Translations under genes and position numbers: made by a program | Assembly: GCF_000786695.1 (NCBI RefSeq) | Contig: NZ_CP009962.1 | Location: 992,001 to 1,056,000 of the forward strand | Reading direction: 5' to 3' | DNA from: Collimonas arenae | GTDB lineage: Bacteria > Pseudomonadota > Gammaproteobacteria > Burkholderiales > Burkholderiaceae_D | DNA length: 64,000 nucleotides | Shown here: one piece after another, positions 1 through 8,815 of the stretch | Layout of the letters: each line of letters opens with the position of its first letter | How positions within the stretch are numbered: the first letter of the stretch is position 1 | Notes under the pieces: generated by a model | Told to the model about the DNA's origin: nothing | Seen by the model: the letters and a program-made list of their open reading frames with translations, nothing else | Database searches by the model: none

Positions 1-1
1 T

Positions 2-1450
2 CTGACGCGGCAGGTTGCGAAAGAACTGGATAAGCGCGTCAACCTGGATATCCGCGGCAGCCATGTGGAAATCGATCGTAGCGTGCTTGAAAAAATGATT
101 GCGCCATTCGAGCATTTGTTGCGAAATGCGATCGTGCACGGGATTGAATCACGGGAAGCACGGCGCGCTGCCGGCAAGAACGAAACCGGTGAACTGAAAA
201 TTGAAATCCGTCAGGACGGTAATGAAATTCTGATCCAGATGTCGGATGACGGCCAGGGCTTGAACCTGCAACGGATCCGCGACAAGGCGCGTACTGTCGG
301 CTTGCTGGAAAACGACCAGCAATTGTCTGATCTCGAAACCACCGACTTGATTTTCCGCCCCGGGTTTTCTACCGCAGCTGATGTCACAGAGCTGGCTGGA
401 CGTGGCGTCGGCATGGACGTGGTGCGTTCGGAAGCAGCATCCCTGGGTGGTCGCGTTGCGGTCACCAGCGATCCTGGCCACGGTACCCATTTCACGATTC
501 ACCTGCCGTTGACTCTTGCTGTTACGCAAGTGGTGCTGTTGACGACCGGTGGTCATACCTATGCCGTACCGTCGGCGCTGGTGGAACAGGTGCAGCAATT
601 GAAGGCAAAGGCCTTGGCCGCCGCCTATAACGATGGCATGCTGATGTGGCAAGGGCACAAAGTGCCTTTGCAATATCTGTCGACCTTGCTGGGCGATGCG
701 GAAATGGCGCCGGTGGCGCAGCAGTATTCGCCGATCATCATCCTGCGCAGCGGCAATGACCGCGTGGCATTGCATGTCGATGAAATCGTTGGTAACCGAG
801 AAGTCGTGGTCAAGAATATCGGTCCGCAGTTGTCGCGGATGATCGGGATTGCCGGCGCTACGGTGCTGGGTTCGGGGGATATCGTGTTGATCCTCAATCC
901 GGTACCGCTGATGCAACTGCAATTGCAACGTTCGGCGCATGAGCAGCGCGCACCGCGCCAGTCGCATCTGGCTACCCACGATGTAATGGGCGCCGTAGCG
1001 GAAATGAGCACCAGCGTGGAGTCGGTTTCGCCGCCGGTGGCGCAGGCGGTGCAAGGTTTGCGCAGCCAGAGCGTCGTGATGGTGGTCGACGATTCGCTGA
1101 CCGTGCGCCGGGTTACACAACGTTTGCTGTCGCGTGAAGGTTATCAGGTGGTGTTGGCGAAAGACGGCGTCGATGCGCTTGAACAGTTGCAGGCGATCAC
1201 CCCGGACGTCATGCTGGTGGATATCGAAATGCCACGCATGGACGGCTTCGATTTGAGCCGCAATATCCGCAACGATGAACGGACCCGCCATATTCCGATC
1301 ATCATGATTACCTCGCGCACGGCTTCCAAGCATCGTACCTATGCGATGGAATTGGGCGTCAACGAGTATCTGGGTAAGCCGTATCAGGAAGATGAATTGA
1401 TCAGCACGATCAAGTCGTTCATCAATAAAGAAGCAAGCACCCTGCAATAA
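2..1450 (+). CDS. pilL: PilL/CheA-type hybrid histidine kinase, C-terminal part (truncated by window edge)
   Basis: This is the C-terminal 482 residues of a chemotaxis-type kinase; the reading frame is open to the left edge. The visible part starts inside the CheA-like ATPase domain, with the N-box HLLRNAIVHGIE, then DDGQGL and GRGVGMDVV glycine boxes (to about base 500). A CheW-like coupling domain follows (about 510-930). A receiver domain ends the protein (about 1070-1430), with the acidic pair VVDD near 1087, the phospho-acceptor Asp in VDIEMPRMDG near 1219 and the KPY lysine near 1378. Kinases with a C-terminal receiver are typical of the Pil/Chp system that controls type IV pilus twitching. 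The Hpt domains would lie upstream and are not visible, so PilL rather than another hybrid CheA is an inference. Confidence 0.8.
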   Translation: MTRQVAKELDKRVNLDIRGSHVEIDRSVLEKMIAPFEHLLRNAIVHGIESREARRAAGKNETGELKIEIRQDGNEILIQMSDDGQGLNLQRIRDKARTVGLLENDQQLSDLETTDLIFRPGFSTAADVTELAGRGVGMDVVRSEAASLGGRVAVTSDPGHGTHFTIHLPLTLAVTQVVLLTTGGHTYAVPSALVEQVQQLKAKALAAAYNDGMLMWQGHKVPLQYLSTLLGDAEMAPVAQQYSPIIILRSGNDRVALHVDEIVGNREVVVKNIGPQLSRMIGIAGATVLGSGDIVLILNPVPLMQLQLQRSAHEQRAPRQSHLATHDVMGAVAEMSTSVESVSPPVAQAVQGLRSQSVVMVVDDSLTVRRVTQRLLSREGYQVVLAKDGVDALEQLQAITPDVMLVDIEMPRMDGFDLSRNIRNDERTRHIPIIMITSRTASKHRTYAMELGVNEYLGKPYQEDELISTIKSFINKEASTLQ

Positions 1451-1500
1451 AATTGTGTGGGCGGATAGGAAAGAACGTTTCCATCCGCCCCACAATTCTT
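1451..1500. terminator. Bidirectional hairpin terminator between pilL and phrB
   Basis: The two arms, around AATTGTGTGGGCGGAT and ATCCGCCCCACAATT, pair over most of their length around a short loop near 1473-1477. The hairpin starts directly at the pilL stop codon, and the convergent photolyase stop lies 3 bases beyond it. It probably serves both genes. The T-run is short. Confidence 0.7.
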
Positions 1501-1502
1501 CC

Positions 1503-2993
1503 TCATTCTCCAGCTATCTTCTTGACCACCGCGTAACGTTGCAAGGTCAATTTCCGCGCGTCGTCATGTTGTACTAACGGCAGCGGATAATTTTCTCCCA
1601 GTCTGATCCCCGCATTCTGCAAATCCTGCGCTGGCGCTAGCCATGGCGCGTGGATGTGCTTGTTGCCGAGAGCAGCAAGTTGCGGCAGATAGCGGCGAAT
1701 GAATTTCCCATCCTCATCGAATTTTTCCGACTGTGTGATCGGATTAAAGATGCGGAAATAGGGTTGCGCATCGCAACCCGACGATGCTGCCCATTGCCAG
1801 CCGCCGTTATTTGCAGCCAGGTCGAAATCATTCAAATGCGCAGCAAAATAGCGTTCACCCCAGCGCCAGTCGATGCCCAGATCCTTGATCAGGAATGAAG
1901 CGGCTACCATACGCAAGCGGTTGTGCATATAGCCGCTCTGGTTGAGTTGCAGCATGGCAGCGTCTACCAGCGGATAACCGGTGCGGCCATCGCACCATGC
2001 TTGGAAAAGCAGTTGCGCATGGGCGCCGCTTTCCCACTGGATAGCGTCGTAGTCCGGCTTGAAAGCGTGTTGCGCCACATGTGGATGGTGATACAGAATC
2101 ATGAAGTAAAAATCACGCCATATCAATTCCGACAGCCATGTCGCAGCGCCGCTGGCGGCTGTTCCTTGGTGCAGCATTTGATATGCGGTACGTGCAAGGG
2201 TGCGAATTGATATCGTACCGAAGCGCAGGTGTATCGACAGATATGACGGCCCCTTAATCGCCGGGAAATTGCGGGCTTCCTCATACTGTCCGATGCGCAG
2301 CAAAAAATCCTCTAGCAAGCTGGCCGCGCCACGCATGCCGGGTGTGATTTTCAAGGTGCGTAAATTGGTTTTCTCAAAACCGAGCTGTCTCAGGCTAGGG
2401 ATATTATCGTCCGTTGCAGATATTGGCGGCGCCAGATTTTCTGCATATTTCTCGATCGGATAGGGCTTCAGGAAGAACGGGCCATCTGCTGCAGCCAGCC
2501 TTCTCATCCAGGCGTTCTTGTAGGGCGTAAATACTGAAAACGGTCGGCTGGCCAAGGTCAGGATTTCGTCGCACTCAAAAATCACCTGGTCCTTGAAACT
2601 GCGCCAGGCGCAACCAGCTGCGGCCAGTTTGTTTGCCACGCTGTCATCGCGCTGGCGTGCTTGCGGTTCGTAATCGTGGTTGCTGAACACCGCCGTTGCG
2701 CCAAGCTGTTGCACCAGCGCAGGAATAATATCGGCGGCGACGCCATGACGGACGATCAGGCCACCTCCGAATTTGCGTAACTCCAGGTCGAGTTCGACGA
2801 TGCTGGCGTGGATGAATTCAACGCGCCGGTCTGCGCTCAAGCCTGCATCAAGCAACGGTTGCAGGATTTCCGTATCAAAGACGAACACGCAGAAGACGGC
2901 CTTGCTGCTCTTTAATGCATGATGCAAAGCGGCGTGATCGAACACGCGCAAATCGCGCCGGAACCAGACCAGGGATGTGTCGAATTGCGACAT
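1503..2993 (-). CDS. phrB: Deoxyribodipyrimidine photolyase (class I CPD type)
   Basis: 496 aa enzyme that uses blue light and reduced FAD to split cyclobutane pyrimidine dimers. The N-terminus has the photolyase/cryptochrome opening SLVWFRRDLRVFDHAAL, the Rossmann-like antenna domain. The C-terminal FAD domain carries WRDFYFMIL, the motif GYMHNRLRMVAASFLIKDL (roughly residues 350-370) and the W/N-rich stretch NNGGWQWAASSGCDAQPYFRIFNP. The length matches class I enzymes (about 470-500 aa). The antenna cofactor is probably MTHF but cannot be decided by eye. It is convergent with the pilL-like gene and divergent from yqgE. Confidence 0.93.
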   Translation of the reverse strand: MSQFDTSLVWFRRDLRVFDHAALHHALKSSKAVFCVFVFDTEILQPLLDAGLSADRRVEFIHASIVELDLELRKFGGGLIVRHGVAADIIPALVQQLGATAVFSNHDYEPQARQRDDSVANKLAAAGCAWRSFKDQVIFECDEILTLASRPFSVFTPYKNAWMRRLAAADGPFFLKPYPIEKYAENLAPPISATDDNIPSLRQLGFEKTNLRTLKITPGMRGAASLLEDFLLRIGQYEEARNFPAIKGPSYLSIHLRFGTISIRTLARTAYQMLHQGTAASGAATWLSELIWRDFYFMILYHHPHVAQHAFKPDYDAIQWESGAHAQLLFQAWCDGRTGYPLVDAAMLQLNQSGYMHNRLRMVAASFLIKDLGIDWRWGERYFAAHLNDFDLAANNGGWQWAASSGCDAQPYFRIFNPITQSEKFDEDGKFIRRYLPQLAALGNKHIHAPWLAPAQDLQNAGIRLGENYPLPLVQHDDARKLTLQRYAVVKKIAGE

Positions 2994-3123
2994 AGGAGAT
3001 GTTTTGCGTAAAAGGATGGACTGCCATGAGCTAATGCCGAGGCGGGCTTGCGAGCGACTTTACCCGAGAAGGAACACTATTCAAAGCGGCTTTAGCCTAT
3101 TTAAAACTGATAAAATGCGGCCC

Positions 3124-3780
3124 ATGGCTAAGCTAGATACAACTCAGGATGATTCTCCCGCGCGCAAGAGCGCCGCGAAGGCGTCCGGCGACCCGGATTC
3201 TCCTTCCTTGAATCTGACAAATCATTTCCTCATTGCAATGCCTTCCATGCTGGATCCGGTTTTTGGCGGTACCGTGGTGTATTTGTGTGAGCATAATGCT
3301 AACGGTGCACTCGGTGTGGTGATCAATAAACCTACCGATATGACAATGCAGTTGTTGTTTGACCGTATCGACCTGACACTGGAAATAAGTCCGGAATTGG
3401 GGTTTGAAGATTCGATCGGCGAGCGGCCGGTGATGTTTGGCGGCCCGGTGCAGGTTGAGCGCGGTTTTGTGCTGCACACTCCGGGCAAGAGCTATTCGTC
3501 AACCTTGAAAGTGACGGAACACGTCGCCATGACGACTTCCAAGGATGTGCTGGAAGAAGTGGCGCAAGGCAGCGGCCCGCAGCGCATCTTGGTCAGTCTA
3601 GGCTGTTCGGGCTGGAGCGCCGGCCAGCTGGAAAGTGAAATTGTGCATAACGGCTGGCTGACGGTGGCTGCAGATCCTGCGATCATTTTTGATTTGCCGA
3701 TTGCCGAGCGCTTCGCCGCAGCCGTTAATCTGCTGGGTATTTCCCCGTATATGCTGACCGCGGAGTCTGGCCGTGCCTGA
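3124..3780 (+). CDS. yqgE: UPF0301 / YqgE-AlgH family protein
   Basis: 218 aa from the chosen ATG. The conserved core begins at about residue 30 with NHFLIAMPSMLDPVFGGTVVYLCEHN, shortened here as NHFLIAMPSMLDP, followed by GALGVVINKP and the FGGPVQVERGFVLH motif; all are typical of YqgE/AlgH. The biochemical role is unknown, although AlgH was linked to alginate expression in Pseudomonas. The 28-residue Asp/Ser/Lys-rich start (MAKLDTTQDD...) is longer than in most homologues. An in-frame ATG at 3115 and a more distal start at 2977 also exist; the distal one would overlap the phrB start and is unlikely. Its neighbour ruvX (YqgF) follows, the usual yqgE-yqgF pairing. Confidence 0.85.
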   Translation: MAKLDTTQDDSPARKSAAKASGDPDSPSLNLTNHFLIAMPSMLDPVFGGTVVYLCEHNANGALGVVINKPTDMTMQLLFDRIDLTLEISPELGFEDSIGERPVMFGGPVQVERGFVLHTPGKSYSSTLKVTEHVAMTTSKDVLEEVAQGSGPQRILVSLGCSGWSAGQLESEIVHNGWLTVAADPAIIFDLPIAERFAAAVNLLGISPYMLTAESGRA

Positions 3781-3828
3781 GTTGCGAATTGAGCTGCTGA
3801 TTAAACAGAGCCTGTCCTGGAGTCTGGC

Positions 3829-4239
3829 ATGAGCGGTCCGGCCGGCACCGTGCTGGGTTTTGATTTCGGCCTAAAGCGCATCGGGGTAGCGGTCGGCAAT
3901 ACAGTACTGAAGCAGGCGCAGCCGCTGCGAGTCATCAGCGCCGCGACCAATGACGGAAAATTTGCCGAAATCGCGCTCCTGATAAAAGAGTGGCAGCCGG
4001 TGCTGTGCGTGGTTGGCTTGCCCTTGCATCCGGATGGCGCCGAGCACGAAATGAGCGTGCGCTGCCAGCGCTTCGCAAACCAGCTGCACGGCCGTTATGC
4101 GGTCGCCACGGCGTTGGTGGATGAACGCTACTCGTCTGCAGTGATCAGGCAGCAGCGCGGGGAAGTGATCGACGATCGCGCCGCCGCGATTATTTTGCAG
4201 CAGTATTTTGATGACCTGATTGATCACTCGGCCGAATGA
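3829..4239 (+). CDS. ruvX: Putative pre-16S rRNA nuclease / Holliday-junction resolvase-like RuvX (YqgF)
   Basis: 136 aa, the usual family length. The RNase H-like fold is shown by VLGFDFGLKRIGVAVG, with the first catalytic Asp at residue 12, then VVGLPLHPDG, the central DERYSS motif, and the C-terminal Asp-rich DDRAAAIILQQYFDD that completes the metal site. In Escherichia coli the family matures the 5' end of 16S rRNA; Holliday-junction cleavage is the older proposal. It lies 48 bases after yqgE and 38 bases before pyrR, so all three may be co-transcribed. Confidence 0.9.
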   Translation: MSGPAGTVLGFDFGLKRIGVAVGNTVLKQAQPLRVISAATNDGKFAEIALLIKEWQPVLCVVGLPLHPDGAEHEMSVRCQRFANQLHGRYAVATALVDERYSSAVIRQQRGEVIDDRAAAIILQQYFDDLIDHSAE

Positions 4240-4277
4240 TCCTGTTCGATTTTGTTTGATTTTGCGATGAAGATGTA

Positions 4278-4796
4278 ATGACTACAATCACTCCTCAATT
4301 CGATGCCGAAGCACTGTACCAGGTGCTCGAGGCCAAAGTGAAAAGCGCATTGGCGCACAGCGGTAACGTGGCCGTCATCGGCATTTATTCGGGCGGCGCC
4401 TGGATTGCCGAGCGCTTGGTTGCGGCCTTGCATTTGAATCCCGCCGAACGGCTCGGTTTCATCGACGTCTCGTTTTATCGCGACGATTTCTCCGAAAAAG
4501 GCTTGCGCACCGACGTCAAGCCGACCCAGATCCCGTTCGACGTCAATGGCGCCACCATTCTGCTGGTGGACGATGTGCTCTATACCGGCCGTACCACGCG
4601 CGCCGCCATCAACGAGCTGTTCGACTACGGCCGCCCTGCAAAAATCATGCTGGCGGCGCTGATCGACCGCGGCGAGCGCGATTTGCCTGTGGCGGCGGAT
4701 TTTGTCGCCGATGCGGTGACCTTGCAGCCGGGCCAATCCCTACAACTTCAACGCGCCGGCGACGGCAGCTTTACCTTAGTCATAGAATCTATTTAG
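4278..4796 (+). CDS. pyrR: Bifunctional pyr regulator / uracil phosphoribosyltransferase PyrR
   Basis: 172 aa type I phosphoribosyltransferase. The PRPP-binding motif TILLVDDVLYTGRTTRAA lies at residues 93-110, preceded by a hydrophobic beta-strand and the GIYSGGAWIAERL loop. In Gram-positive bacteria PyrR binds pyr mRNA leaders and also converts uracil plus PRPP to UMP. Here only 38 bases precede pyrR and 12 bases separate it from pyrB. No leader with a recognisable PyrR-binding loop is visible, so RNA attenuation at these junctions is doubtful. Confidence 0.9.
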   Translation: MTTITPQFDAEALYQVLEAKVKSALAHSGNVAVIGIYSGGAWIAERLVAALHLNPAERLGFIDVSFYRDDFSEKGLRTDVKPTQIPFDVNGATILLVDDVLYTGRTTRAAINELFDYGRPAKIMLAALIDRGERDLPVAADFVADAVTLQPGQSLQLQRAGDGSFTLVIESI

Positions 4797-4808
4797 TCAT
4801 CGAATCCA

Positions 4809-5768
4809 ATGCTTAATCCCCAACTCAATAAAAACGGCGAACTGCAGCATCTGTTGACCATCGAGGGCCTGCCGACATCGGTCGTCACGCATATCCTGGA
4901 TACGGCGTCTTCGTTTGTCGGCGTCAGCGACCGCGATGTCAAGAAGGTGCCGCTGATGCGCGGTAAAAGCGTGTTCAACCTGTTTTTCGAAAATTCGACC
5001 CGTACCCGCACCACGTTCGAGATCGCTTCCAAGCGGCTATCTGCTGACGTCATCAACCTGAATATTTCTGCATCCAGCGCCAGCAAAGGCGAGTCGCTGC
5101 TAGATACCATCGACAACCTGTCGGCCATGCACGCCGACATGTTCGTGGTGCGCCACGCCCAGTCCGGCGCGCCTTACCTGATCGCCAAGCACCTGACCGA
5201 TACAAAGCAGCATCACGTGCATGTGGTGAATGCCGGTGACGGCCGCCATGCCCACCCGACCCAGGGCTTGCTGGACATGTACACGATCCGGCACTACAAA
5301 AAGGATTTCAGCAACCTGACGGTGGCGATCGTCGGCGACATCCTGCACAGCCGCGTGGCCCGTTCAGACATCCACGGCCTGACCACGCTGGGCGTGCCGG
5401 AAGTGCGCGCGATCGGACCGCGCACCTTGCTACCGAGCGGTCTGGAGCAAATGGGAGTGCGCGTATTCACCGACATGAACGAAGGCTTGAAGGGCGTCGA
5501 CGTCATCATCATGCTGCGCTTGCAGAATGAGCGCATGAGCGGCGCGCTGCTACCGTCGGCGCAGGAATTTTTCAAGAGCTACGGCCTGACGCCAGAGCGC
5601 CTGGCGCTGGCCAGGCCGGACGCGATCGTGATGCACCCGGGGCCGATGAACCGCGGCGTGGAAATCGACTCGGCGGTGGCCGACGGTGCGCAGGCGGTGA
5701 TTCTGCCGCAGGTGACATTCGGTATTGCTGTGCGGATGGCGGTCATGAGCATTTTGGCGGGTAATTAG
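4809..5768 (+). CDS. pyrB: Aspartate carbamoyltransferase catalytic subunit
   Basis: 319 aa enzyme that condenses carbamoyl phosphate with aspartate in the second step of pyrimidine synthesis. The carbamoyl-phosphate loop [13 protein letters not shown] (STRTR at residues 63-67), the HPTQGLLD motif and the C-terminal [11 protein letters not shown] are all intact. It starts 12 bases after pyrR. It is followed by an inactive-type dihydroorotase, the arrangement of the Pseudomonas/Burkholderia class A ATCases in which PyrB trimers assemble with PyrC' into a dodecamer. No pyrI regulatory subunit is present. Confidence 0.95.
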   Translation: MLNPQLNKNGELQHLLTIEGLPTSVVTHILDTASSFVGVSDRDVKKVPLMRGKSVFNLFFENSTRTRTTFEIASKRLSADVINLNISASSASKGESLLDTIDNLSAMHADMFVVRHAQSGAPYLIAKHLTDTKQHHVHVVNAGDGRHAHPTQGLLDMYTIRHYKKDFSNLTVAIVGDILHSRVARSDIHGLTTLGVPEVRAIGPRTLLPSGLEQMGVRVFTDMNEGLKGVDVIIMLRLQNERMSGALLPSAQEFFKSYGLTPERLALARPDAIVMHPGPMNRGVEIDSAVADGAQAVILPQVTFGIAVRMAVMSILAGN

Positions 5769-5840
5769 CGCTGTTTTTGTAATGCAGAGTGTTACGTAGC
5801 TTCAAATTTTCGGTTTAGTCAGTTGAGGACAGAGTAATTC

Positions 5841-5860
5841 GTCGCGCTGCGGCGACTTTT
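5841..5860 (+). terminator. Small hairpin with T-run between pyrB and pyrC' (possible attenuator)
   Basis: GTCGC (5841-5845) can pair with GCGAC (5852-5856) around a 6-base loop, directly followed by TTTT. It lies in the 137-base gap between two genes that are otherwise expected to be co-transcribed. A 5-bp stem is weak, so it may be a partial terminator, an attenuator or chance. Confidence 0.35.
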
Positions 5861-5905
5861 AAACCCTACCCGGGCAGCTCTTTCCCACAATATAAAAAAT
5901 TACAG

Positions 5906-7195
5906 ATGAAACTTCACATCAAAAACGGCCGTCTGATCGACCCCGCAAACAACATCGATGCTCAGCAGGATCTGTTTATTGCCGCCGGCAAGATCGTCGG
6001 CGTCGGTACGCCGCCTGCCGATTTCTCCGCCAACAAGATTATCGACGCCGCCGGCCTGGTGGTGGCGCCCGGCCTTGTCGATCTGAGTGCGCGTTTGCGC
6101 GAGCCAGGTTATGAATACAAGGCGACGCTGGAATCGGAAATGCAAGCCGCCATGCAGGGTGGCGTCACCAGTCTGGTATGTCCGCCTGATACCGATCCGG
6201 TGCTGGACGAGCCCGGACTGGTGGAAATGCTGAAGCACCGCGCCAAGAACCTGAACCAGGCGCATGTTTACCCGCTCGGCGCATTGACGGTCGGACTCAA
6301 GGGCAAGGAGTTGACCGAGATGGCGGAGCTGACCGACGCCGGCTGTATCGGTTTTGCCCAGGCCGAAGAGCCAATACTGGATACCACTGTGTTGCTGCGC
6401 GCCCTGCAATATGCGCGCACCTTCTCCTACACCGTCTGGCTGCGTCCGCAAGATCCTTATCTGGGCAATGGCGGCATCGCCCACAGCGGCCCGATCGCTT
6501 CAAGACTGGGTTTGTCCGGCGTGCCCACGATGGCGGAAACCATACGGCTCCTCACTATTTTCGAGTTGGTGCGCGCTACCGGTGCGAGAGTTCACCTGTG
6601 CCGGATTTCCTCCGCCGAAGGCCTGGAACTGATACGCAACGCCAAGAAAGAAGGCTTGCCGATCAGCTGTGACGTCGGCGCCCACCACATCCATATGACT
6701 GACGTTGATATCGGCTTCTTCGATTCCAATGCCAGAATGACGCCGCCGTTCCGCTCACAACGCGATCGCGACGCGATTCGCCAGGCGCTGCTGGATGGCA
6801 CCATCGATGCAATCTGCTCCGACCACACGCCGGTCGACGACGATGAAAAACTGTTGCCGTTCGGTGAAGCAACGCCGGGTGCAACGGGGCTTGAGCTGCT
6901 GTTGTCACTTGCCTTGAAATGGGCCGAAGAGTGTGTTGAGTCGGTGCCACAACGCCTTAGCCGTGCCTTGACCAAGATCACTACGGATGCCGCACGCGTG
7001 GCCGGCTTGCCAGCCGGTCAGCTGACAATCGGCAGCGCCGCCGATATCTGCCTGTTCGATCCGGCGATACGCTGGACAGTTGCCGCCAAAGAGCTGGCGA
7101 GCCAGGGTAAGCACACACCGTTCCTCGGCTACGAACTTAGCGGGCGTGTGAAGACCACGATTGTGGCCGGGCATATTACCTTCGAACGCGCATGA
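5906..7195 (+). CDS. pyrC': Dihydroorotase-like protein PyrC' (probably catalytically inactive, ATCase partner)
   Basis: 429 aa member of the class I dihydroorotase/amidohydrolase family. Where active enzymes carry the metal-binding DxHxH before LREPG, this protein reads VDLSARLREPG: the two His positions (residues 61 and 63) are Ser and Arg. The later motif SDHTPVDDDEK also departs from the active SDHAPH. The same replacements mark the Pseudomonas aeruginosa PyrC', which has no dihydroorotase activity but is needed to assemble ATCase. A separate active pyrC is expected outside this window. It follows pyrB and overlaps the acyltransferase gene by 4 bases (ATGA). Confidence 0.88.
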   Translation: MKLHIKNGRLIDPANNIDAQQDLFIAAGKIVGVGTPPADFSANKIIDAAGLVVAPGLVDLSARLREPGYEYKATLESEMQAAMQGGVTSLVCPPDTDPVLDEPGLVEMLKHRAKNLNQAHVYPLGALTVGLKGKELTEMAELTDAGCIGFAQAEEPILDTTVLLRALQYARTFSYTVWLRPQDPYLGNGGIAHSGPIASRLGLSGVPTMAETIRLLTIFELVRATGARVHLCRISSAEGLELIRNAKKEGLPISCDVGAHHIHMTDVDIGFFDSNARMTPPFRSQRDRDAIRQALLDGTIDAICSDHTPVDDDEKLLPFGEATPGATGLELLLSLALKWAEECVESVPQRLSRALTKITTDAARVAGLPAGQLTIGSAADICLFDPAIRWTVAAKELASQGKHTPFLGYELSGRVKTTIVAGHITFERA

Positions 7196-7962
7196 GCCGG
7201 CTGTGGTTTGTGTTGCGCCTGGTGCGGGTGTTGTTGCATCTTGTTGTCGGCCTGTGGACCTGCGCAGTTGTGTTCCCGCTGGCCGACGCCACCGGACGAC
7301 GCTGGCGCATCCGCAAATGGTCGGCTGAACTGCTGGCGATTTGCCGGGTGCAAGTCAGCTTGCACAATCCCGGCAACAGCGTTGCTCCAACCCGGGCATT
7401 GATCGTTGCCAACCATGTGTCCTGGCTGGATATTTTCGTCATCAACTCAACTCAGACCTGCAGCTTCGTCGGCAAGTCTGATATCCGCGACTGGCCGCTG
7501 CTTGGCTGGTTATGCGAAAAAGGCGGCACCATCTTCATCGCACGCGGCAGGCAGCGCGATGTACGACGCATATTCCAGGGACTGGTCACCAGCATCCAGG
7601 CAGGTGAGCGGGTGGCCTTTTTTCCTGAAGGAACCACAGCGGCGCAAGGTACATTGCTGCCGTTTCACGCCAACCTGTTCGAGGCGGCGCTGGACGCACA
7701 GGTTCCGGTACAACCCTATGCCTTGCGTTATCTGGATGCGCAAGGAGCCCTGCATCCGGCGGCGGATTTTATCGGCGACATGACTTTTGCGCAAAGCATG
7801 ATTGCGATCCTGCAAGGCGCCCCGATGAAAGCCGAACTGATCCAGCTAGCGCCAATCGAGACTGGCGGACGGCATCGGCGTGAACTGGCAGCGACTGCAC
7901 AGGCCTTGATTGCTGAGGCATTGAAGGACCCGCAATCCGAGAAGATCGACGTCGCAGCTTGA
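7192..7962 (+). CDS. plsC: PlsC-type 1-acyl-sn-glycerol-3-phosphate acyltransferase
   Basis: 256 aa inner-membrane acyltransferase of the PlsC/LPLAT family, predicted to acylate lysophosphatidic acid (or a lyso-lipid such as lyso-ornithine lipid) during phospholipid synthesis. An N-terminal hydrophobic helix (residues 5-30) is followed by the catalytic HX4D block NHVSWLD (His75, Asp80), the second block around IARGR, and the glycerophosphate-binding FFPEGTT (residues 143-149). The start overlaps the pyrC' stop, so it is probably the last gene of the pyr operon. Substrate cannot be fixed from sequence. Confidence 0.85.
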   Translation: MSRLWFVLRLVRVLLHLVVGLWTCAVVFPLADATGRRWRIRKWSAELLAICRVQVSLHNPGNSVAPTRALIVANHVSWLDIFVINSTQTCSFVGKSDIRDWPLLGWLCEKGGTIFIARGRQRDVRRIFQGLVTSIQAGERVAFFPEGTTAAQGTLLPFHANLFEAALDAQVPVQPYALRYLDAQGALHPAADFIGDMTFAQSMIAILQGAPMKAELIQLAPIETGGRHRRELAATAQALIAEALKDPQSEKIDVAA

Positions 7963-7981
7963 CGTTGGTCACGAGACGCAA

Positions 7982-8815
7982 TTAGCCAGGGCGCTGCGCC
8001 TGCGGGCAACTGACTTGTACTACCATGCGGTCCGCCAGGCGCACCGCAGTCAGTTTTCCGCCCCAGACACAGCCGGTATCCAGTCCGATCAGATTGGGCC
8101 GTAACACCAGCCCCAGCGTCGACCAGTGGCCGAACACTACGGTGACATCCTCAGTTTGCCGCTGCGGTGCATCGAACCAAGGCATGTAGCCGGGCAGGGA
8201 AATTCCCGTGCTTTCCTTCGCTGCCAGCTCCATCGTTCCATCCTCCGTACAAAAGCGCAGGCGCGTTAGAGCATTGACGATGCAGCGCAAGCGTTCGTTA
8301 CCCTTGAGCGCGTCATCCCAGTGCAGCGGCTGGTTACCGTACATTTCACGCAAAAAATCTACCCAGCGGGGGCTTTGTAGTGTGTCTGCTACTTCTTGTG
8401 CTAACGCCATGGTTTTTGCTGCAGACCATTGAGGCAGCACGCCTGCGTGTATGAAAAGATGATTTTGCTGAAACAGGGCTAAAGGCCGGTGTCTCAGCCA
8501 ATCCAGCAACTCCTCTCGGTCTGGCGCGTCGAGGATTTCATCCAACGTATCGCCGCGATGGAGTTTGCGGATGCCGTGGGCTGCGGCCAGTAGATGTAGG
8601 TCATGATTGCCTAGTATCGCTTGTGCTCGCTCGCCTAAGGATCGAATCAAGCGCAGCGTCTGGAGCGATTGTGAGCCACGATTAACCAGGTCGCCGACAA
8701 AAATAAACCTGGCGTTGGGCGTTATGGCTTCGATCTTGTCTATTAACGTTACCAGACTTTGATAGCAGCCTTGGAGGTCGCCGATGGCATATGTTACTGA
8801 ACTATCGATTGGCAT
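7982..8815 (-). CDS. apaH: Symmetrical diadenosine tetraphosphatase ApaH
   Basis: 277 aa metallophosphoesterase that hydrolyses Ap4A to two ADP; ApaH also removes NpnN caps from RNA. The metal motifs are [10 protein letters not shown] (residues 12-21; Gln in place of the E. coli His is common in the family), [12 protein letters not shown] and [10 protein letters not shown]. The C-terminal part has [10 protein letters not shown] and FGHWSTLG, which bring the last histidines. The length agrees with the family. It is convergent with the pyr operon, with only 19 bases between stop codons. Confidence 0.93.
   Translation of the reverse strand: MPIDSSVTYAIGDLQGCYQSLVTLIDKIEAITPNARFIFVGDLVNRGSQSLQTLRLIRSLGERAQAILGNHDLHLLAAAHGIRKLHRGDTLDEILDAPDREELLDWLRHRPLALFQQNHLFIHAGVLPQWSAAKTMALAQEVADTLQSPRWVDFLREMYGNQPLHWDDALKGNERLRCIVNALTRLRFCTEDGTMELAAKESTGISLPGYMPWFDAPQRQTEDVTVVFGHWSTLGLVLRPNLIGLDTGCVWGGKLTAVRLADRMVVQVSCPQAQRPG

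Noticed and set aside
149..1495. Long minus-strand ORF opposite the pilL-type gene (448 codons)
   Set aside because: It is rich in His, Arg and Gln with no domain, as expected for the antisense of a GC-rich coding frame, and the plus-strand gene has clear motifs.
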